DNA of 64,000 nt from an uncultured Wohlfahrtiimonas sp. (GTDB lineage Bacteria > Pseudomonadota > Gammaproteobacteria > Cardiobacteriales > Wohlfahrtiimonadaceae): assembly GCA_947630895.1 (NCBI GenBank), contig CANRJJ010000003.1, positions 1 to 64,000 on the forward strand, given 5' to 3'. Positions within the stretch are counted from its first letter, which is position 1. Each line of letters starts with the position of its first letter. The notes below the pieces were generated by a model that was not told where the DNA came from, made no database searches, and was given only the letters and a program-made list of their open reading frames with translations. Positions 62,867 to 64,000 of the stretch are shown one piece after another. Made by a program: the position numbers and the translations under genes.

Positions 62867-63864
62867 TGTCAGAGCAATTATTACTAGATGTTCAAAATTT
62901 AAAAACAGAATTTGCCACAAAAGAAGGCAAGATTTTGGCTGTGAATGATGTGAGTTTACAGCTCAAAGCAGGCGAAATTTTGGGGCTTGTGGGTGAATCA
63001 GGTTCAGGGAAATCGGTGACAGGGTTTTCATTGATGCGCTTGATTGATGCACCAGGAAAAATATCAGCGGGCAAGATCATCTTTAAAGGTGAGAATTTAT
63101 TGGAATATTCTGAAAAGCAGATGCGTCACTTGCGTGGCAATCGCATTGCGATGATTTTCCAAGATCCAATGATGACGTTGAATCCAGTTTTGCGCATTGA
63201 CACACAAATGATTGAAACGCTTCAAGCTCATGAAAAAATCAGTAAAAAAGCTGCTTGGGAAAAGTCACGCGATATGTTGGCTTTAATGGGTGTGCCTAGT
63301 CCTGAAGCGAGATTGAAATTGTATCCTCATGAGTTATCAGGCGGAATGAGACAGCGTGTTGCGATTGCAATTGCTCTGTTATTACAACCTGATTTAATCA
63401 TTGCCGATGAACCAACGACCGCTTTAGATGTGACGATTCAAGCGCAGATTTTGTCAGAAGTGCAAAAACTAGCAAAAGATTACGGTACAGCATTAATTTG
63501 GATTACGCATGATTTATCTGTGATCGCGGGATTGGCAGATCGAGTGGCTGTGATGTATGCAGGGCAGATTGTTGAATCTGGCACGATTGATCAAGTGATT
63601 ACTGATCCACAGCATCCTTATACAGAAGGCTTGATCAATAGTTTGCCGAGCCGTAATGTGCGCGGTCAGCGTTTGCGTCAAATTAAAGGCATTACGCCAG
63701 GCTTATTGGATTTACCAAAAGGCTGTGCTTTTGCGACACGCTGTGAACGAGTACAAGAAGCTTGTCAGCAAACAACATCATTAATTGAAGGGCAAGATCA
63801 GCATGCGGTTCGTTGCTTCTTCCCAAATCATCATGCACCCATTGCACAGGAGCAACAATCATGA
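62866..63864 (+). CDS. Peptide ABC transporter ATPase, DppD/OppD type
   Basis: First ATPase, 332 aa: Walker A GESGSGKS, signature LSGGMRQRVAIA, Walker B LIIADEPTTALD, H-loop WITHDLS, and the C-terminal Fe-S-like Cys region GCAFATRCERVQEAC. TAATG overlap with the permease before it. Confidence 0.95.
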   Translation: MSEQLLLDVQNLKTEFATKEGKILAVNDVSLQLKAGEILGLVGESGSGKSVTGFSLMRLIDAPGKISAGKIIFKGENLLEYSEKQMRHLRGNRIAMIFQDPMMTLNPVLRIDTQMIETLQAHEKISKKAAWEKSRDMLALMGVPSPEARLKLYPHELSGGMRQRVAIAIALLLQPDLIIADEPTTALDVTIQAQILSEVQKLAKDYGTALIWITHDLSVIAGLADRVAVMYAGQIVESGTIDQVITDPQHPYTEGLINSLPSRNVRGQRLRQIKGITPGLLDLPKGCAFATRCERVQEACQQTTSLIEGQDQHAVRCFFPNHHAPIAQEQQS

Positions 63865-64000
63865 GTGTGCCATTGGTTCGTTTAGAGAAAATTTCCAAAC
63901 GTTTTGGAGAGAAAAAACAAAATTGGTTGAGCCATCAACTCATTAATTTAGGCATTGTAAAACCACCTGCGGTAACTGCTGCGGTAAACCAAGTGGACTT
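63861..64000 (+). CDS. Peptide ABC transporter ATPase, DppF/OppF type (partial, runs off the window)
   Basis: Start only: MSVPLVRLEKISKRFGEKKQ and on to the window end, no stop. It overlaps the previous gene as ATGA and has the N-terminal strand-and-loop of OppF-like ATPases (LEKISKRF...VNQVDF). By position and start it is the second ATPase. Confidence 0.85.
   Translation, partial: MSVPLVRLEKISKRFGEKKQNWLSHQLINLGIVKPPAVTAAVNQVD

Noticed and set aside
1-64000. Mobile elements, prophage or CRISPR
   Set aside because: No transposase, integrase, phage structural gene or regularly spaced repeat array was seen; all larger ORFs are housekeeping or hypothetical genes with matching composition.

Overview
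This window is a contiguous stretch of chromosomal, mostly housekeeping DNA from an AT-rich (roughly 38-40% GC by eye) gammaproteobacterium. The evidence is the gene complement: UbiH/UbiI-type hydroxylases, ZapA, YihY, YcgN, SohB, PriA, a PBP1B with a UB2H-like segment, TolQRA, HflD, SfsA and an RNase E with the gammaproteobacterial membrane-targeting helix. It is not a typical enteric: pantothenate kinase is type III (coaX), adenylate kinase is the short LID-less form, arginine is made through a bifunctional-type argJ, and fabD is not followed by fabG-acpP. A Cardiobacteriales-like relative is my low-confidence guess. I see no prophage, insertion sequence, CRISPR array or defence island.

Layout. 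0-7 kb: gyrA, marC, a MATE exporter, then nnr-tsaE. 7.6-15.6 kb: a tightly packed plus-strand operon mrp-dcd-map-ubiH-ubiI-(11-residue-repeat coiled coil)-zapA-HIT-yihY-ycgN-moaC. 15.6-21.2 kb: a near-consensus promoter drives yceD-rpmF-plsX-fabH-fabD-yciB-bolA-ppiC, ended by a strong terminator. 21.2-25 kb: sohB-lemA-priA. 25-27 kb: an Slp-like lipoprotein and sdaA. 27-40.8 kb is mostly minus strand: mrcB, a TPR lipoprotein, rne, ppk-SLC13 transporter-aminotransferase-(31-aa membrane peptide), then birA-coaX-DUF3079. 40.9-52.6 kb: corC, tRNA-Asn, ybgC-tolQRA, an outer-membrane efflux lipoprotein, tRNA-Pro, infA, rph-sfsA, an unknown gene, hflD, an epmB-like gene, miaA, a TAXI-type binding protein and a second, inverted tRNA-Asn. 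52.6-57.8 kb: a DUF3108 gene and argCJBD. 57.9-60.5 kb, minus strand: an unknown anchored protein, adk and guaA. 60.9-64 kb: a dipeptide/oligopeptide ABC operon that runs off the window.

How the genes work together: envelope biogenesis and division (mrcB, tolQRA, zapA, lipoproteins), fatty-acid and phospholipid initiation (plsX, fabH, fabD), ubiquinone synthesis, tRNA and translation maintenance (tsaE, miaA, rph, infA, rpmF, three tRNAs), arginine synthesis and peptide uptake.

Most noteworthy: (1) guaA encodes a GMP synthetase whose glutamine-amidotransferase domain has lost its core, including the catalytic Cys and His/Glu, while the ATP-pyrophosphatase and dimerisation domains are intact; (2) directly upstream of it lies a cluster of five DnaA-box-like 9-mers, two of them perfect, next to IHF-like and AT-rich 13-mer-like sequences; (3) two tRNA-Asn copies with their promoters and terminators form an almost perfect inverted repeat about 10.6 kb apart, and the first copy's -35 box lies in the last codons of corC; (4) there are small uncalled genes: a 31-aa membrane peptide and a 21-aa peptide overlapping oppB by ATGA. 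I do not see a clearly new multi-gene system; the altered GuaA plus its DnaA-box region is the closest candidate.
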